Source of the DNA: Tomocerus qinae
Taxonomy: Eukaryota; Arthropoda; Collembola; Entomobryomorpha; Tomoceridae
Length of the DNA: 64,000 nt
Assembly (NCBI GenBank): GCA_020055645.1
Contig: CM034546.1
Coordinates: 109,523,375 to 109,587,374 of the forward strand
Direction: 5' to 3'
This document shows positions 61,566 through 64,000 of the stretch, in pieces. Made by a program: the position numbers and the translations under genes. The notes beneath the pieces were generated by a model, which was not told the origin of the DNA, ran no database searches, and worked only from the letters and a program-made list of their open reading frames with translations. Numbering within the stretch: position 1 is the first letter of the stretch; every line of letters begins with the position of its first letter.

Positions 61566-64000
61566 TACGAATTTTTCCGATTCCCATTTACCCTCTATGA
61601 TAATTTTTGCTGGTTGCCCAGCAACATCCCCATTTGTGGCAAAAACAATCTGAGTCTTTTGAAACATGCACCATTGCCTTAAATCAGTAAAGCAAAGGCC
61701 ACAATTAAGCAGTAATAATTAGCTACTATAATAATATAGTATAGTTAATTGCTCAATTTATATTGACAATTTGACACCCTTTAAATTTAATAACAGCAAT
61801 TTACCTGACTAATAGATGACCTAAGCAGATGTATCACTCATGTCATGTCATGAAGGACTCCTAAACTAATATTTTAATGCCATTGCCAGCTAACTACATA
61901 TATGTGCTGTGCACACTACTATGCAGTGCAGCTTCATCATATAGCTTAAGTTACTTTACAGTTTACAGTTTAACTAATTAATATTAAAGACATTGAAAAT
62001 TAAATTGGTTTGTGAACTCAACGACTCACTAGATGCGTTTAAATGGAAAATTCTGAAATAATTAAAGACAGCTAATTAATATCTGATTGGCAAAATTAGT
62101 AACTTATAGGAGTCCTTAAGGGTTAAAGTGTTTAAGTAGTAATTATTCCTATTGGGAGTCGGCCCCGGGCAGCATTAGTTTTCAGAGGAAGTAATTATGT
62201 GGTTCTAGAGGGTGTTGTGCCTGTCGTAATTTTATTTTATGATATGACCAGAGGAGAGAGACAGATATTAGTTAGCAAGGTACTTTATACATAATATGGT
62301 TGGTATCAAGGCGGGCTAAATTTCTATAGTGACGCTTGTTTTGCTTATAGACAGGTGGGGAAAGGACCTTTATATCGGTGGACAAACTCTGGGACAAAAA
62401 TATGAATTTTTGTCCCAGCAGTCCCGTCCCCATCTTAGATTCCTTGCATGCATATTTCTCATATTGACAGGTGTCTATTGTCCATTGCTGGAATTAGCGA
62501 AGGTTAGGCGGTGTGCTGTCAAGTGTTGCACAAATTTAAAAGGTGTATTTACGATAAATGTATTGCTATAGAAATTAAGCCCACCTTGGTTGGTATTTAA
62601 AGTACCTTGTCAGTTAGTTTATCATCTAAGCAATCTATACAGTCACATCACTACAGATTGCTATTTAAACTTTCATTCAGATTAATTGCATTTTAGTTGG
62701 ATAAACATCACTTCTATTTTTCAGTTTTGTTGCATACATACATACATGGAAGCAATATGGCTTGAAATTAAATGACACTACGCGTGACAAGTACAGTAAA
62801 TCTTACAATGTCCCAGATAAATAGTTTCATTAAATATTTCAATATAGGTGCTGTACTATACAATATATGTAAGATAATAATATTTTACACTTGTGCATAA
62901 TATGTAATTTGTACATGTAATGCCAGCTAACGAATACACATAATAATATAGGAATATGAACATATTCGTGTCCACAATTGCAATACGAATACGAATTCCA
63001 ATATACTGCTAAACTTTACTTTCGAATCAGAATCTAATACATGCTAATACTATAAGATTATTCGGTATACCATGCAAACTGCGACTACAAACTTTAATTT
63101 CATGTGAAAGCAAAAACAAAAGCTTCAAAATCTACTAAAAGGTACAACAGGACAAAATTTTTATTAGTGAATACATTTACTTTAAATACGTAAAACTATC
63201 TAACAACTGACTCCATAAAATTATTTTACTAGCGCAGAAGGAAGCAGGAAAAGTTTTTGTGGCGAATTTTAATATACCATAATATAATGGACAATATATT
63301 ATTATTATGATTTATTTAGGGTAGTAGGTACAATCAATTTAAAACATACTACAGTGTATAGTAAATTACAGTAAATAATACATGTATCAATCAACTTAAA
63401 AATGCACATTGTATATTTCATTTCAGCATTGCAAACCAAATGACGAAACTCTATTTGCAGATAAAATCATTACGTAAAATTATTGTATGACAATGTCAAA
63501 GCACTATAACTATATAGCCATAGTATACTGCAATACAGGGCATTTGTTAAATTAATCAGGGCTCCAAGGTCTATCCTTTCCGCCCAATAAGTATTGAATA
63601 TTGTTTTTCAGTACACTGATAAAAATTAAATTGCTATTTTATAATTTTTTTAAACTGCAATTTTTCAATACAGGAGTATTAGCCTCCAAAATTTTCTTAA
63701 GATTTATAGTCCTTTTGCAATTGATCCTATATAGAAAATTTTAAACTAAAAATAGGGAACAGTGTCCATAATTGTTTCAAAATATTTATGTTTACTGCCA
63801 ATACCATTCCATGTAAAATTCTAAAATAGATTCAGATTAGGGACATTTATTTGATCATCTAACCGAGCAGCTTTAGCGGACTCACTGAAGAAAATGACCT
63901 TGCACATTGTTTTTTCGCTAGCAAATTAGCGGTAGATTAAACCGATCAAACTTATTTACATAAATCTTATAATAATGGCATTTGGTGGTTTTTTGTTTAA
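61566..64000. other. Intergenic sequence to the window end, no gene recognised
   Basis: AT-rich sequence with only short open frames (for example 62329-62571) that show no domain or signal peptide. Nothing supported. Confidence 0.5.

Noticed and set aside
62329..62571. 80-codon frame near the window end
   Set aside because: No domain or signal peptide, and the start is not an ATG-context site; likely chance.

Overview
The window is nuclear DNA of an intron-rich, AT-rich animal. The receptor guanylyl cyclase, CSN1, USP36-type and RRM genes are metazoan, introns carry GT/GC..AG splice sites, and start contexts look like CAAAATG. An arthropod is most likely (perhaps a basal hexapod such as a springtail), but the group is inferred from general resemblance, not from a marker gene. 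All exon structures were built by hand from reading-frame continuity, splice signals and remembered family conservation; no alignment or search was run.

Layout. (1) 278-9583 (+): the 3' two-thirds of a natriuretic-peptide/Gyc76C-type receptor guanylyl cyclase, entering the window already in its dimerisation helix and ending in a 500-residue disordered tail with a PDZ-ligand-like terminus. (2) 13554-16451 (-): a 762-residue protein with three RRMs. (3) 22430-28723 (-): a USP36/scrawny-type deubiquitinase in eight exons. (4) 30467-31534: a foldback/MITE-like element with long inverted ends. (5) 31925-34569: a 28-bp perfect inverted repeat on each side of an intact five-exon gene of the RNase H-like DUF7869 type, which reads as a self-contained DNA transposon and is the best candidate here for an undescribed system. 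(6) 36768-39436 (+): COP9 signalosome subunit 1, eight exons. (7) 47944-55701: a cluster of small, fast-evolving secreted-protein genes, two of which share exon architecture and a C-terminal motif. (8) 56879-59744 (-): an uncharacterised repeat-containing protein whose C-terminal exons resemble a family often labelled SAMD3-like.

The conserved genes are housekeeping or signalling genes with no evident joint pathway; they are ordinary neighbours. Between them lie long stretches without recognisable genes (9.6-13.5 kb, 16.5-22.4 kb, 39.4-47.9 kb, 59.8-64 kb), dotted with palindromic hairpin elements at about 5.0, 17.7, 27.2, 60.2 and 61.4 kb. Two introns use GC donors. No tRNA, rRNA, CRISPR array or bacterial-type feature was seen.
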